Shown: positions 49,201 to 61,678 of the stretch, in pieces
Layout: each line of letters opens with the position of its first letter
Numbering within the stretch: the first letter of the stretch is position 1
Source: Xiphias gladius
Lineage: Eukaryota > Chordata > Actinopteri > Istiophoriformes > Xiphiidae
NCBI RefSeq assembly: GCF_016859285.1
Contig: NC_053416.1
Coordinates: forward strand, 16,634,501-16,698,500
Direction: 5' to 3'
Length of the DNA: 64,000 bases
Program-made: the position numbers and the translations under genes
The notes under the pieces: model-generated
The model's database searches: none
What the model saw: only the letters and a program-made list of their open reading frames with translations
Told to the model about the DNA's origin: nothing

Positions 49201-50885
49201 TATTAGAGCCTGTTAACCTCTAACCAAAAATATTTCTATAGTACTTCTGTTACTAGAAGTACAGCTAGTACCTATATTAACAATGGATAATGCAATCATT
49301 TAACTAAGCTTGCTTTAAAAAAAAACAAAAAAAAACATTCTTTACAACATATAAGACATTTGGACTTACCAGTATGGACAAACATGTGTTTGACGTAGTT
49401 CTGTTTTGCAGTAAAGGTTTTACTGCAGAGAGTGCATTCATAGGGCTTCTTTTCCCCCTGACCAATTCCCCCTGCAGCCTGTTGCTGCTGAGCTGGCGTT
49501 TGTGGTACTGACATGGGGTTCGGGAATGATGGCATTGCAGGGGGCGGCACTGCCACAAACTGCGGTTGCTGCTGGCCAGGAAGGTAAAGGAAAGGCTTGT
49601 TGTCTCTAGCCGGCTGTGTAGGAAAGAGTGTGGGCAGGAAGGTGCTTCCAGCAGTGCCCATCACTTGGGAATTGCTGGTCACGGTGAGCGGCATCCTCAG
49701 ATTGCTGGTGTGTGATTCTGCCTGGCGCATGTAGTGCTGGGCACTTGGCAGGGACTGGGACATGACTGAGTTTGGCAGGGGCTGCATCATGCTACTGTCA
49801 CTAGTAATGTGGGATGTGTCCCCGTCCTCTGTCTCTTGCACTTGCTCTGGGGACGAGTCATTGACCTCTATCTGCACTGGAGCTCCTTCACCGTGCTGCC
49901 CTTCCCCGCTCCCCTCTCGGCTATAGCCCATCAGGTACGGCTGCTGCTCCATAGCATCTGGCTCAGTACTGATGGAGGAGCTCACCCCTGAGTCAAAACT
50001 TTCAACCTTGGATTCACTCTCTACACCCTCAGTATGGTCAGTATCATCATGGCAGTCCCCCAAATTATCGTAGCAGCTGTACTCATCTTCGGCCTCCTGC
50101 TTTATGTGCATCCCTCCTGTTTGTATGCGTACCGGTCGGGGTTGTTTGCGGCAGTGAGTGGACTCTGCTGTGGAGATGAAGCGATCGACCTGCTGAGATC
50201 TCTCCTGAATGCGATTTATCCAGGGCGGATCTTGAGACTGCTGGTCCTTCTGAGTGCTGAGAGTCGAATCATAATTTGTCGCAAGAGGGTTAATATAAAG
50301 GGGGCGTTCGCGGGTGCCGTTCTGCAGAGAGAGGCCAGGGTAGGTGTACAGTGATGTGTATGCACGATCTATGCTTTGCTGTGATGTTGCTTGCATATAG
50401 CCTGACTCTGCGTCACTGCTGGGCCCAGAGGTGCCGGACTCTGGAGTGCCACGGGGTGTTTCCTGACCAGAGTCTCCTGGTATAACAGGGAACCCCCCCG
50501 GCCCAGCCAGGCCCACATTCTGGGACACGATGCGGGTACACTCATCAATGACGGTCTTGATCTGTAGGATGCTGGCAGCAGTAAGGATTTGCAGGGCCTC
50601 TGATTGAGATACCCGCAGAATCCCACTGTACATAAAGTCAATCAGCTTTTGGATGGATTGCACTGAGACCACAGAAGGGATCTCAATGTCGCTGTAGCCC
50701 AAGAGCAGCTTGTCCTGAAAGAAGGGGCTTCCAGCAGCCAGCACGCATCGGTGAGCTCGCAGCATACTTCCATGGATCCGAACAGTCACGTCACAGAAGT
50801 GCCCACGGTTGCGCTGCTCATTGAGGGTCTCAAGTACAGAATTGCTGAAGTTGTGGAGATTGATGTTATGAATGCGCTCGGTCAT
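45669..50885 (-). CDS. zbtb20: Zinc finger and BTB domain-containing protein 20 (coding span, 2 exons)
   Basis: A sequence-specific nuclear transcriptional repressor of the BTB/POZ-C2H2 family. Exons 50885-49370 and 46204-45669 join to 2,052 nt (683 aa). The BTB domain (about 1-125) starts [20 protein letters not shown] and includes [20 protein letters not shown] and [19 protein letters not shown] long Ser/Gln/Glu-rich middle follows, with [13 protein letters not shown] and a [14 protein letters not shown] stretch typical of ZBTB20. Five C2H2 fingers are at the C-terminus: one at the end of exon 1, three clustered at the start of exon 2, and a last one ending HMRMHVSDG after a Gly/Ala/Val-rich linker. 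The upstream exon splices in phase but contains a stop, so the MTERIH start is chosen. Confidence 0.95.
46205..49369 (-). other. zbtb20 intron between the two coding exons
   Basis: A 3.2-kb GT-AG intron. It contains the best-preserved GCTGCAACTA-family MITE (47643-47958). No other gene was seen. Confidence 0.85.
47643..47958 (+). mobile_element. GCTGCAACTA-family MITE, full-length copy
   Basis: It starts AGGGCTGCAACTAATGATTA and ends with the inverted GATCGTTGCAGCTCT, giving terminal inverted repeats with AG(G/A)GCTGCAAC. Interior blocks are ATTATCGATTAATCTG, AACCCAAAGATATTCAGTTT, TTTGAGGAGCTGGA and TTATCAAAATAGCTGCCGAT. It is a non-autonomous element common in teleosts. No clear target duplication was found. 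Confidence 0.75.
49370..50885 (-). CDS. zbtb20: zbtb20 coding exon 1 (BTB, middle region, first zinc finger)
   Basis: The exon itself starts at 50905 (acceptor CTGCTTGCAG|GTGACA). ATG ACC GAG at 50885-50877 is the start used. The donor is CATACTG|GTAAGT, right after the HTG of finger 1, so the TGEKP linker is split between exons. An open frame that continues past the donor to 49296 is intron read-through. Confidence 0.95.
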
Positions 50886-50905
50886 CCCCTTGCAACTGAT
50901 GTCAC
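50886..50905 (-). other. zbtb20: zbtb20 exon sequence upstream of the chosen start
   Basis: This is exon sequence between the acceptor and MTERIH. Joined to the upstream exon it reads SSDCDISCKG before MTER, matching the start-proximal region of the long human isoform as I recall it. Confidence 0.55.
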
Positions 50906-51902
50906 CTGCAAGCAGGGAGTAACACACTTGACTTAAAAACCCGACACACATAATCGCTACATTATTGAACTGGCTTCAACACACAAGTATGCCCAAAATG
51001 AAGATTTTTTTTCACATTTTAAAACCATATATTTCCATTAGAAGTTTTCAGTATTATTGACGTATGAGGAGTGATAAACCTGTGTAATTCAATAATTAAA
51101 TATACACTTTGTAATAGAATGGTTGTAAGCAAATATATCATAAAAGAGAAGCTTTGTTGCATGCAAGGAAAATGCCGTTTTTCTGAACCATTTTTACATG
51201 CTATATCATAGAAAACACAATTACCATTAGTACAATTAATTCAAATATACGATTAGTACTATGGATGCTTATTGTGAACAGAACATATGAGTCTTCACTG
51301 GGGGATTCCTAATATGATAATACAGATGTGGTAATTCTAAGTCTCAAAATACTAAAACGAGGATCAAATAATTTCAACATCTGAGCTAAATTTGTCTCTT
51401 CATTCGTGGTTTAAAAATTCCATATTGCCATGGTGAAAGACAATTAAGATGGTTCCCATTTAATTACTACAAGTTTCTCTCATAGTGTGTATTTCTGAAA
51501 TTCCTCCAACCACCATTAGGTGGTGCACTGGGCTTAATGGACAACAGGCCTCTTTTGTTAGCCATGTGTTCACTGTGATGGCGCTTCCTAACTATCCGAG
51601 GAATACACTAGATGTGACCTGGCTGATCAGTGTGCAAGATAACTTAAGATGCTTTTCTTCCCAGTTAGATGTCAAAAGAAATGAAAATCTAAATCTAAAT
51701 GAGATAAGCAGTTAGTATAGGAATTATGCAAATTGTGGGTTTTCGTAATTGCTGTAAAATTAATTTCTTTTGCATACAAACATGCTTGAGAATATTTTAA
51801 GTAAAGCCTTTGACCTTATTTGAGTTATTATTGAACACAGCACTTTTCTTTAAACCAAGGAAACTGTCCTCATTTTTATCTTGGAAGCTGTACACACACT
51901 CA

Positions 51903-51980
<78 letters not shown>

Positions 51981-52504
51981 ATATATATACACATACATAT
52001 ATATATTTCATTCTTGTCACTGTCTTGTCACAGTTTTATATATACATATATGTATGTATATATAGATATAAATATATCTATATATATAAAGATATAGATA
52101 TATAGATAGATAGATAGATAGATAGATAGTTAATTAATTAACACTATGTCTGTCAATGAATAATGAATGTATTTTTGAAAATACATTGGTGACGAATTGT
52201 CAGAATCAGCACATTCTTAATTACTGTATATATAGAAAAAAAATTGATTAGGTGGAAAAATGCTTTATAATTTACAATGAAGTTATAAATTGAATAGAAA
52301 TAAATTTAACAGTGGTACTAATAATAAAACCATATTTGACAGTAACATATTTGTTAATCCAAATGAAATACAATTTAGGTAAAATGTCCTGCAGAAAAAG
52401 ACTGATAGTGTTAGCACAAAGTATTAATGCTTATTTCAAGCTAAGTTATTTCTAACTGAAACGTAAAGGGAAAAAAATAAAAACGGAAACGGTCCAGTAC
52501 TCAC
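50906..52504 (-). other. zbtb20 intron upstream of the BTB exon
   Basis: A 1.6-kb intron with the large compound microsatellite at 51905-52130. No exon was seen inside. Confidence 0.55.
51905..52130. repeat. Compound microsatellite: (CA)n, alternating TA/CA/GA, (AGAT)n
   Basis: About 37 CA units (51905-51978), then ATATATACACATACATATAT-like alternating purine-pyrimidine sequence, and an (AGAT)n run at about 52099-52128. Confidence 0.95.
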
Positions 52505-52649
52505 AGTCAGATGACGTTTTGTTATGAAGAAGCTTGTGTGGCTGGTGATGAAGTGCGGGTCAAGCTTCAGTTTGCTGGTGGAGATGGCTGATCAGAGGCC
52601 GGGTGCTAGGCAAGGCTGTCAGTCCTCTCTGTCCAAATCATGTGTTTTT
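52505..52649 (-). other. zbtb20: zbtb20 upstream exon, apparently non-coding
   Basis: The donor is CATCTGACT|GTGAGT. The candidate acceptor is CTGTGGTAG|AAAAAC, downstream of a CTTTTCTCTCCCCCTCC tract. The end of the exon reads PALHHQPHKLLHNKTSSD in the frame that joins SSDC-DISCKG. A TGA precedes PALHH in that frame, so this exon cannot extend the protein far. The 3' boundary is well supported and the 5' boundary less so. Confidence 0.5.
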
Positions 52650-54229
52650 CTACCACAGTGTTTGGAGGGGGAGAGAAAAGACAAAGACAAATCTTAATGC
52701 CACATACTGCCTTGTCGATATTGCCACTCCCTTAATGAACCAGGAGCCACAGTAACACGAATATCTGCCACCGACGCGCTGCAACAGATGTGTGAAGAGT
52801 TTTCAAAGCAAGACGAGTGGACGTTCCTGTGTGCACATGAGCACCAATTACGAATCAAGGTTGAAAATAACATTGTGTTGGAGCCACTTCTTTTCTCAGC
52901 AGTTATCTGAGCTGCTGGGCAACAAAACCACACCCTTCGAAAGAAAAACGAACCCAATTCCTGAGAAATTTACGCAGATTAAATGTTTTAGAAAAGGTCG
53001 CAGAGACACTCAGGACAAAATGTGTGAAAATGTGCGTGTATGTGTATTTGTGTGGATGCATATGTGTTCGTTTTCATTTTCAAATCCACAAATGAAACAA
53101 GACAATGTCCGAAACAGACACACTGTAGAGCGGACACGCGTAGTTGAAAAAATAGAAAAAGAAATATTAAACACACAAGGCATTCATTTAAAAACACAAG
53201 AAAGGCATTCAACAACATTAAGCATGTGATGAGCTGGTTTCTTGAAGCTAAAAAAGCCTTACACAATTGCTCTTATACTGTACACACAAAGCAGTATATA
53301 AAAGTTTGACCTCAAAACTTGGAAACAAAATTATGTAAAATTGACCACATTAAAGTCACACAGTCATGGTATCATTTAAGGTCAGGCAGACTGAAAAAAA
53401 TGAACTGAACCCATGCAAAATGCCCTTTAAAACAATTTCTCACATATTAGTCCCACACTGATCATAGTGCCTTCAAATATTTCAACCGATAAAGCTTTAA
53501 AAGTATATGGAAATTAGTCTGCATGTTGGGATGTGAATACTTATCATTAACAGGAGTTTGGATCATAATTACAAATGAGACTGTTGGAAATAGAGAAAAA
53601 CATGTTTAGTAGCTGTCATGAACAACAAGACGTGCTCTGTGAAATGCCAGTAACTACAGTGCGTTTCTGAATGAACAGAACGGGGCAAGAATTTGACCAG
53701 ACCTGCACGGTATTGTTGACACACATTATTCTTTCACACATCTCAAGTACTTTCAAAGAACATGCACAAAGAACAAAACTGAGGTAAAAATCTACAGATG
53801 AAAATTATGTGATTTTAAACAAGTTACCTCTACATTTTTTCCACAGACTCTGCTAGAGAAAGGATCATCTGTTGTGCCAAGGTAACAGACACAAAATTAA
53901 GCCATAAATGAGCCTACACAATAGCCTGATAAGATTATGATTATATCTATAGTTTAGTACAGAAAAGCAGAATAACCTGGAGACAACCAGAGTTGAGAGG
54001 CAACACTAATAAACTCAAATAGCTGTGTTCACAGACTACATTGTGTCTGCAGGCCTCAGTTTGAGAAGTACTGCGGACAGTGAGACATGTGCTTTGTTTG
54101 CTTAAAATGTTCTTGTCAACTACCAAATAAGTATAATGATTACATTTAGACAAGTAATAGCGTCTTTAGCAGCATGGGGGGGGGGGGTCACTCGGCACTG
54201 AGACGGATCATTCTTTGGCACTAAAACGC

Positions 54230-54254
54230 ACACACAGACACACATACACACACA

Positions 54255-54295
<41 letters not shown>

Positions 54296-54340
54296 ACACA
54301 CTCACCCACACACTCACAAACACACACACACATGCACACA
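54230..54340. repeat. Compound CA-rich microsatellite with adjacent G12 run
   Basis: CA runs interrupted by CCCA, CTCA and CAAA. A run of 12 G lies at 54176-54187. Confidence 0.9.
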
Positions 54341-54389
54341 CTTTTTTGTTCTTGCATCTTGTTCAGGACAGATAATGTATTTTACACTG

Positions 54390-54625
54390 AAATCCTTAAC
54401 CCCAAAATCTAAAATTTAACTTTAACCATTTTATATAAAACTTAACTCTAACAGTAATCTACAATCGCCAAAAATAAACCCTTCCCACTATTACTAAAGA
54501 CCTCAAAATAAGCCCGAGTCCCAAAAATGAGCCTTGTTCTAATACCTAACTTAAAAACTAGATCTAACCCAAACCATAAACCTCCTGTAGGTGTAACCCT
54601 TGCCTTAACCTAGCCACTGTCACTC
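54390..54625. repeat. Degenerate CCTAA-like repeat
   Basis: Many short units such as CCTTAACCCC, ACTTTAACC, ACTTAACTCTAAC, ATCTAACCCAAACC and CTTGCCTTAACC. They resemble a decayed TAACCC repeat, which in teleosts often lies beside CA tracts. Confidence 0.5.
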
Positions 54626-57600
54626 CAATATTTCACAATTGACTTAGTCAAAGTGAAAACCACCAAAAGTATTGTACTACACATACATGTGTGCCAAAAC
54701 GTTTGAATACATTATAGTGACAAATATTTGACCCTCTTTCTTTGCTTGCAGTGGTTAATTTGAGATGTAACTGTATTCTGATGCCATTGGCCTTTTTCAA
54801 GGCTACTCATAACAATGCAAACATATATGTTCCCTCTCTGGCTTCCCCTTGCCCATCCAGACATGTAAATCCACCTGCCTAAGGGGTAAAGTGAGGTGAA
54901 TGCTGGTAACAAAGGAGCGGGCCAAGGGAAGCAGGCTTCAGTTGCCCAGACTGCCACTCACAACAGTGATTCCATTTTAGCCGTGACACAGTGGGTGAGC
55001 AGCAGCCAGCGCCTACCTGCAGTGAATTCTAATCAGCCCAGGGGTCTGTCTCCCTCCCTCCCTCCTGTACCCTGCCTTGGACTAAAGGGGCTGATGATCC
55101 TTCAAAATTAATTAGATCCTTGTAGGAGGCAGCCATTTTCTTTCACTTCCTAATGCTCCAGCGAAAAAACAAATTTTTAAATTACACCAAATTCGGGGCG
55201 TGTATTTTCCCCCCTCATATTGATCTGTTTCTCAGTGTGTCTCTACCTGTTTCCTGTTTCATCACGTTGAACCTCTCTCGCCGTCTTTCCTTCCATCTGT
55301 CTGTCTCTTCGTCTGTGCCCCCTCCTCTTCCTCCCTCCCTATGAACCTTCCCCAAAACCCTCCGCCCCTCTCAGGCTGCCTCCATGCTCCCAGCTCTGTG
55401 TCTGCCTCTGTGGAGTTTGCTGTCAATAAATCCCCAGAGGTCAGTTTGTCTGCTGGAAATCAGACACAATGCTTCAGACCGCCAATGCAATGCATGCTCT
55501 GCTGCTGCCGCCACAACAAAGACTGAGGAGGGGTGGAGGGTGTGGGAGTGGGAAGGGGTGTGTGTGTGTGTGGGGGGGGCACAAAAAATATTAAGACAGA
55601 GAGACTAGATTTGCAACTTCACCAGCCAGACTCCAGGTTAATCAGTTGCCTGTATAAGGTGACCAGCTCATGAAATGCACTGCATCGCATTAGACATTAG
55701 TATTAACTGGGGGGGGGGGATGGGGGATGGGGTTGAGAACAGACATAAGAGACATGCTTCTGAAAGGAGCAGTATCAGCCATGTGAATAATATACATCTT
55801 GAATATGCAAATAATGCTTACAGCACACAGTACAAGCATATATTCAAGGCCCTTGGTACATTTAAATCTGGAGACAAAAGGGCCACGGGGAATTGTGAAA
55901 AGCTCATGTCCATGCATGTGCATACCGCATTTTGATGAATCTGGTGCAGATTTGCACTTATCAAGAGTGTTTTGTGTTACATCTAATTAATAGTAATATG
56001 TGTTTGAGTTTGTTTGAAACCTCTGCTGCTAAATGATCACTGTCCAACATTGTAATTATTAATTTCAATCATCCATTTAGCCCAAGTGCATTAGCATATA
56101 AACTACCAGAAATCATGCTTTAATAGTGTGGTTTGGATATGTGATCTAATGTAATTGAGTACACAATGTAAATGTGTAGCGATCACACTGGGAAATTTTA
56201 AGTAATAATCAAGAGATTAAGTGTTTTGAGAGTGATAATTGAAGGTGTGTTCGATAGGGACACACGACGTTCATTTCACTCCTCTGACAAAACAATATAC
56301 AGCTACAACTCACTGTAATCAATCAAACTTTTCTGAAAAACATAAATAAATTAATTAAACATCCGCTAATGCGATTGTGTCTTGGTTCCCTTTGATCTGC
56401 ACAATTAAAAAACATTCTTTTAGGTAGCTGAATATTCATCTCCGGCCAACAATGGCTGAGTTGCCTGATTGAGTCTGAGTTATTTAGAGTGCTGTGTCTC
56501 TTATTACAGTCAAGTGTTAGTCCATAATGTTGTGAAGCGATTAAGTGGTAAGGTAAATAATGCACCCAAATCAGACACACCTCAGGAGAAGCAGCAGAAA
56601 ACACCTCTCGGTCTCAAGATTTAATTGATTTGCCTTTATAGCTGTCACTGAAAATCATCAACAAGCACATGTAGGCTGTTGACAAGTTATGCCAAGATTT
56701 TCACACTTTTTTTCCCTTTGACTTCATTTTCTCCCTTGACTGAAATTGTATGGTGCAACATCACATCACCAATGAAATATTTCTGAAATGTGTCTTAATG
56801 TCTGATGATACTTGTAGGATGTTTGAATTACATTTGAGCCAAGTGTTATCCAAACAATTACCAGATGAAATGTCTTCCTGAGCTTTGAACTGACTCATCA
56901 CCTACAGCACAGACATAGGACCAGTGATTCTTCTTTCACAACTACAGTTTCGATTTCAAGCTCACCACCGGGAACAGTTTTAAAATATTCAACCACTATC
57001 AAATAGCATTTCAGAATTCAATTAATTCACAACAACTCTATTGTTTTCCTGTTGCGAATGCTCTCTTACTTGGCCAAAGCATCGTGAAGTAATACACAGA
57101 TACCAATGCAATGTTATGGCCACTGCTCAACTGAGATTGCTTGAATAACTGTATTATGTTCATGCATTTCTGTGCATCATGCCTTAACTGGAACTGTTAA
57201 CTCTTCCGTCCTCTAATTTTAATGTAATTGTTCAGGTTTAGTTCCACTGCCACTTAAATTTCTCAAATAGCACAGCAGATTAATGTGTTAAGACATTCAG
57301 TGCCACAGAAAGCCATTCAAACGTGACAGGATGTGCAGTTTTCAAACAAGTTCCTAAAGCAAACAAATAAAAACATACCTTACAATACCAGTACTTAAGT
57401 ACAGGACAGTTGAAGTATTTTTGACAGGACAGCTTGTTCAAGTTTTTCAAGATTTTCTGTCAGAAACACACCCACCACCACCCGTTATCCATAGCAGAGC
57501 CATTGCTCATTTACAGATGGCATTTTAACCGACTTCTCATATTCTTTTTTCAGGTTAAGTCCACACAAACATTCATGAATTAGTGCTATCAGTAAATGCT

Positions 57601-58520
57601 GCATGCTGTATTTTCCCAAGTTTCCTAAAAGAGCATACAGGGAAAAAACAGACAGCCACTGTTGGCTTATGACCATTAAAATTATAAAGACAGTATCTCA
57701 CTTTTATGATGGAAAGGATGCTTTCAAGAATATCTCAGATTTGGCAAATAGCTGTGCTTTTGTTAATGAGCATTTGACCAAAAAGAACCATCTGACTACT
57801 CATATGATAGTCTCCAAAACACCTCTAACCCCCGAAGCAGATAATGCTAAACTCAAGAGTTATCATTTAGGCACAAGTGTCCACAGCAACTGCCTCTCTA
57901 CAGCTACTACACATGTTGAGGACATTCTGCCTCTCCAAAAAAGACCTGACAGGCCATTAAGAGATCTTCATGAACCTACACAGATGCTCGTATAGGACTT
58001 CCCTGTCTGTCCCTAGTGTGTCATTATAAAGAGCGCTTTCTTGTTTCTATTTGTCAAGAAATACCTAACATACACTTTGTATGTCTGTGTTTGTTTGTCC
58101 CTGTGCCTGGATGGTATATACGTAAAAAGGATCTCAACAAGTGGACTGTGTAGTATAGAGGGGCTGTAGCACCTTTATATCTCTGAAAGAAAACCAAGTG
58201 TCTCCTGACTTCCGGTTCTTGAGAGATAAAACAGAACAAAGATGCTTTGTTCTGAATTATGAGAAGATAGTATGGGACCTCAGCTAGCAGGCATGCAGTT
58301 CTTACACTGTAGAGAACAGCAAAGCATCTAGATACAGTATGTTAGGGTAAGTGTATACAATGTTTGTCACTAGAGAGACCAGATAGAATGAAGACACATT
58401 CTCACACATAAAGTATTTACAGGGAGTTTGGGAAAGAGAAAAAAAGGTGCTCATACAAGTCTTGTACATGGCTGACTTTCATATACAGCACTAAGAGGGT
58501 TATAGTAAAGGTGCTCTCAT

Positions 58521-58541
58521 ATACACACACACACACACACA
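58521..58541. repeat. (CA)n microsatellite
   Basis: A short CA run of about 10 units. An imperfect TA/CA-rich tract follows at 58622-58700. Confidence 0.95.
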
Positions 58542-61500
58542 CGTGGTCAGCAGCAAAGTGTCTTAAAAAAGTGAACTACACACGAGGACATGATATTCAC
58601 TCTCTCTCTCTTCCTCTCTTTACATATATATGTGTACACACACATATATACACACACACACATATATATACATATATATTTATATCCATATATGTATATA
58701 GCCACTACATTACATACAGTAATTGATCGGTGTTCTTCATTTCAGCATTTGTGAATGCGATTGTGAGCAGCCTCAGAAGTATTGTACCATGTGTTTCACC
58801 AGCAGCTGCACGAGGGTGCATGAGCCAGTGTCGAGGTGGTCCAGCACAGAGCTGAACTTTCACAAATGCACAAGGGTGCTTTAGGCAGTTCAGGACAACC
58901 CTGCACTTTTTTGTTAGCTGGTCTGTGCTTCAAGTGTCAGCAATCTAGCCTCTCTCCCAGAACCTGGCAGGCTCAATGCTTGCCTTTTAAAAGGGTTTGC
59001 CAGTCTACAAAAATGACATGCTGCAAAATTTGCTAACAGGCTACATGTTAACAATATAGAGGCAAAGGAAATGGTGAAAATGGACTTTGCAAAAAGGTTT
59101 TATGATGCAATATACAGTATTTCTTCAGCCAGTAGCTACGGCTACAACAATACACATTCCATTAGGCTGAGATAAAACTGAGTCATTATTCAGGTAAAGT
59201 AATGATATCTTCAACATATTGTGTGTCTTCAGACACAGACTTTGCTCATTATGTGAACAAGATATTAAATCCAGATGACTTAATAAAAATATTCTGTGCT
59301 TATTTTCAACCTTATAGATGTTAGCACTTTTTAGTGTATTTATAGTTTGGCAATATGTTCTGTAGTAAATATAGATTATATATGTATCATCAGCACATTG
59401 ACATACGATCCATCTAAAAGTGTAATGCTGACACACTGAAACACAGTCGACCACATGAGTGCCCTATACACACTTTTACCAAGTGCTGGCAACTCTGGTC
59501 CACGGGTCTGAGCAACATTAGTTAGATATAATGACTTAAACATACCACAGTACTAAACTCAAACAGTCTGAAATTAGCACAGAGGTAAGGTTTTCTGTTA
59601 ATCCAATAGGGAGGGGGTGCAAACTAACAGTAGGAAACCTTATCCATACAATACTGTGTTGCAAGACGTACTTATTAAGCAAGCCAACTACAGAATTTCA
59701 CAAGAAATTAAAGATTTCCCCCATTTTAGTATTGTGTCAACGACATTCTGGTTAAGACAAACTCAAAAAGAAGAGGAGATGTCATCTAGAAATTTAAGGT
59801 GACAGCAATATATAGGGTTGCACACTGAACGTGCAGATAAGTCCAATGAAAACAGTGTTTCAATCAGCACAATAGGGTCAGTAATCTATAGAAAGTATCA
59901 GCTAACATAGGGCATTTATAACATAGTCATTTTGCAAAACTACTAACTATAGCCAAAGAATACTATAACACACACACTGTTAGTGAATCCATCTTTGGAG
60001 AAAACTGTACATTTTCTACTTGATCCGTTCCAGCCCTAAAAACTGATGAAAAGAAGTGAACACAGATAAAGTTACAATAATTTATGTAAACTACAAATTA
60101 TAACACATAACACATGCTTATGAGCTTCATATGAGCCAAACAACATTTATCAATACTATAATAATAATCAGAGCTTTCATTTTGTGCATGTGTAATACTT
60201 GTATCAGAAACTGTAAAATGGTGTGTCAAAATTTTAACCAATATTTTCCAAATGACATTCTGTGATAAACGCCTTTTTTTTTTTTTTTTAATTTCAGGCT
60301 GTGCTTTGTGCTTCGTTGTGTAAAGTTCTGTTGTAAATTAGTTTTGCAGGCATGTTTTCTTGCGTGCACAACCTCTTTTTATTTCCCACCAAGCTCAGGA
60401 ATTCCTGCAGGGAAAAACTATGCTGAGTGTGTGCGTTGTTGTTGTTATACTAGTTCTATAGCATATTATAAGTTGTGTAAACATAGCCAAATATTATCAC
60501 TAATCATCTATTATACCTTTATCTGGTGCAAGGCATGAATTGTGCTTTTTAGGTGATGCTTCTCAGGCTGTGTATTTGTCATTGAAGCTACTGCTAGTTC
60601 TTTTTTGTAGTGAATTTCTACTTATTGGTAGGTCGGCTGTTTAAAGTTCTCTATGTATGATTTTTGTGGAGGGATTAATTTCTGGTCTTTTCATTACCCT
60701 TTGGGTTTGTTGTTTTCCACTGTGCACAAAAAAAACATTGGTATCTCTCCTGCAAGTCAATGATATTTTACACAGCACAAATTGATTAAAACGCATTTAT
60801 GCGATGGTGAGATGAATGTTTTTCCACTGGACAATCGGTACAATTTATGTTAAGTACTTTTACGTTTGCTATTTTACTGTTTCTACTGAGGAAAACTAGT
60901 CTAGCAGTACAAAGGTGTGTGTAATAAAAGCAAAGCCCAGGTGGTTTGTAATGTGTTTCCATTACCTTGCCTGGCTAACGTTTTTTGCAATGCAATGTGT
61001 CACTACCAGCAATACAAGCTATTTGACTTTTCACCATCACTACACTTCTTATTACGATGATAAATGTTGGTGTGGTTTAGGCAAAAAGCAGAGTCACTAC
61101 AGAGTCACCTCACAGCCTAAAGCGGAGCGATAACATGGCCACCCATCTGCTCCTTTTATGACAATCATGTGGCCTTTTGGCCTAGCTAATGCACACGAAT
61201 TGTTGGTCAGTGCAGTCTGTTTGAATGTAGCAGAATTATTATCTCTGATGGTGACAATCTATAGCTCATAAGCCCTGGAGTGTAATCTAAGCTCATCAGC
61301 TGTTTCGGGTAATATTACTATATAAATCATGCCACATGGCCGTGAGTATTTTCAGCAGGTCCTATCATAAATGTGTTGCTTCTAAGTCATTTCTAGTGTC
61401 ATGGTTAGACCAAGAGGTGCAGGAAGGTTTACACTTTATTTTGATTTGGATTTTTCACTCATCTTTATGCCTAAGCGGGGTTTTATGTTAAGTAAATGTA

Positions 61501-61555
61501 ATAGTATACCTTCAATGACTAGCTCCTGAAAGTGTGTTTCTCTGTTTTTGGTTGT

Positions 61556-61678
61556 GTTAGCCTAGTGACCTGCTCAGGTGTTGCCCTGCCTTCCTCTAAA
61601 GGTATGTTGGGATACGCTGGACTGAGCCTGAAGATATTAATGAATGAATGAATGAATTAATTAATTAATTAATGAATG
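61556..61678 (+). repeat. 3' end of the CTCCCACAGTCCAAA-family repeat with simple-repeat tail
   Basis: GTGACCTGCTCAGGTGTTGC, CCTGCCTTCCTC and TTGGGATACGCTGGACTGAG resemble the gacctgtccagggtgtaccctgcctc...gctgggataggctccag end of the family. It is followed by (TGAA)n and (TTAA)n at about 61639-61678. Confidence 0.5.

Noticed and set aside
51810..52105. Frames rich in Thr-His and Tyr-Ile
   Set aside because: They are translations of the compound microsatellite.
52792..53229. 145-codon plus-strand open frame
   Set aside because: No similarity was recognised, an opposite-strand frame overlaps it, and part is a GTGTATGTGTATTTGTG-type simple sequence.
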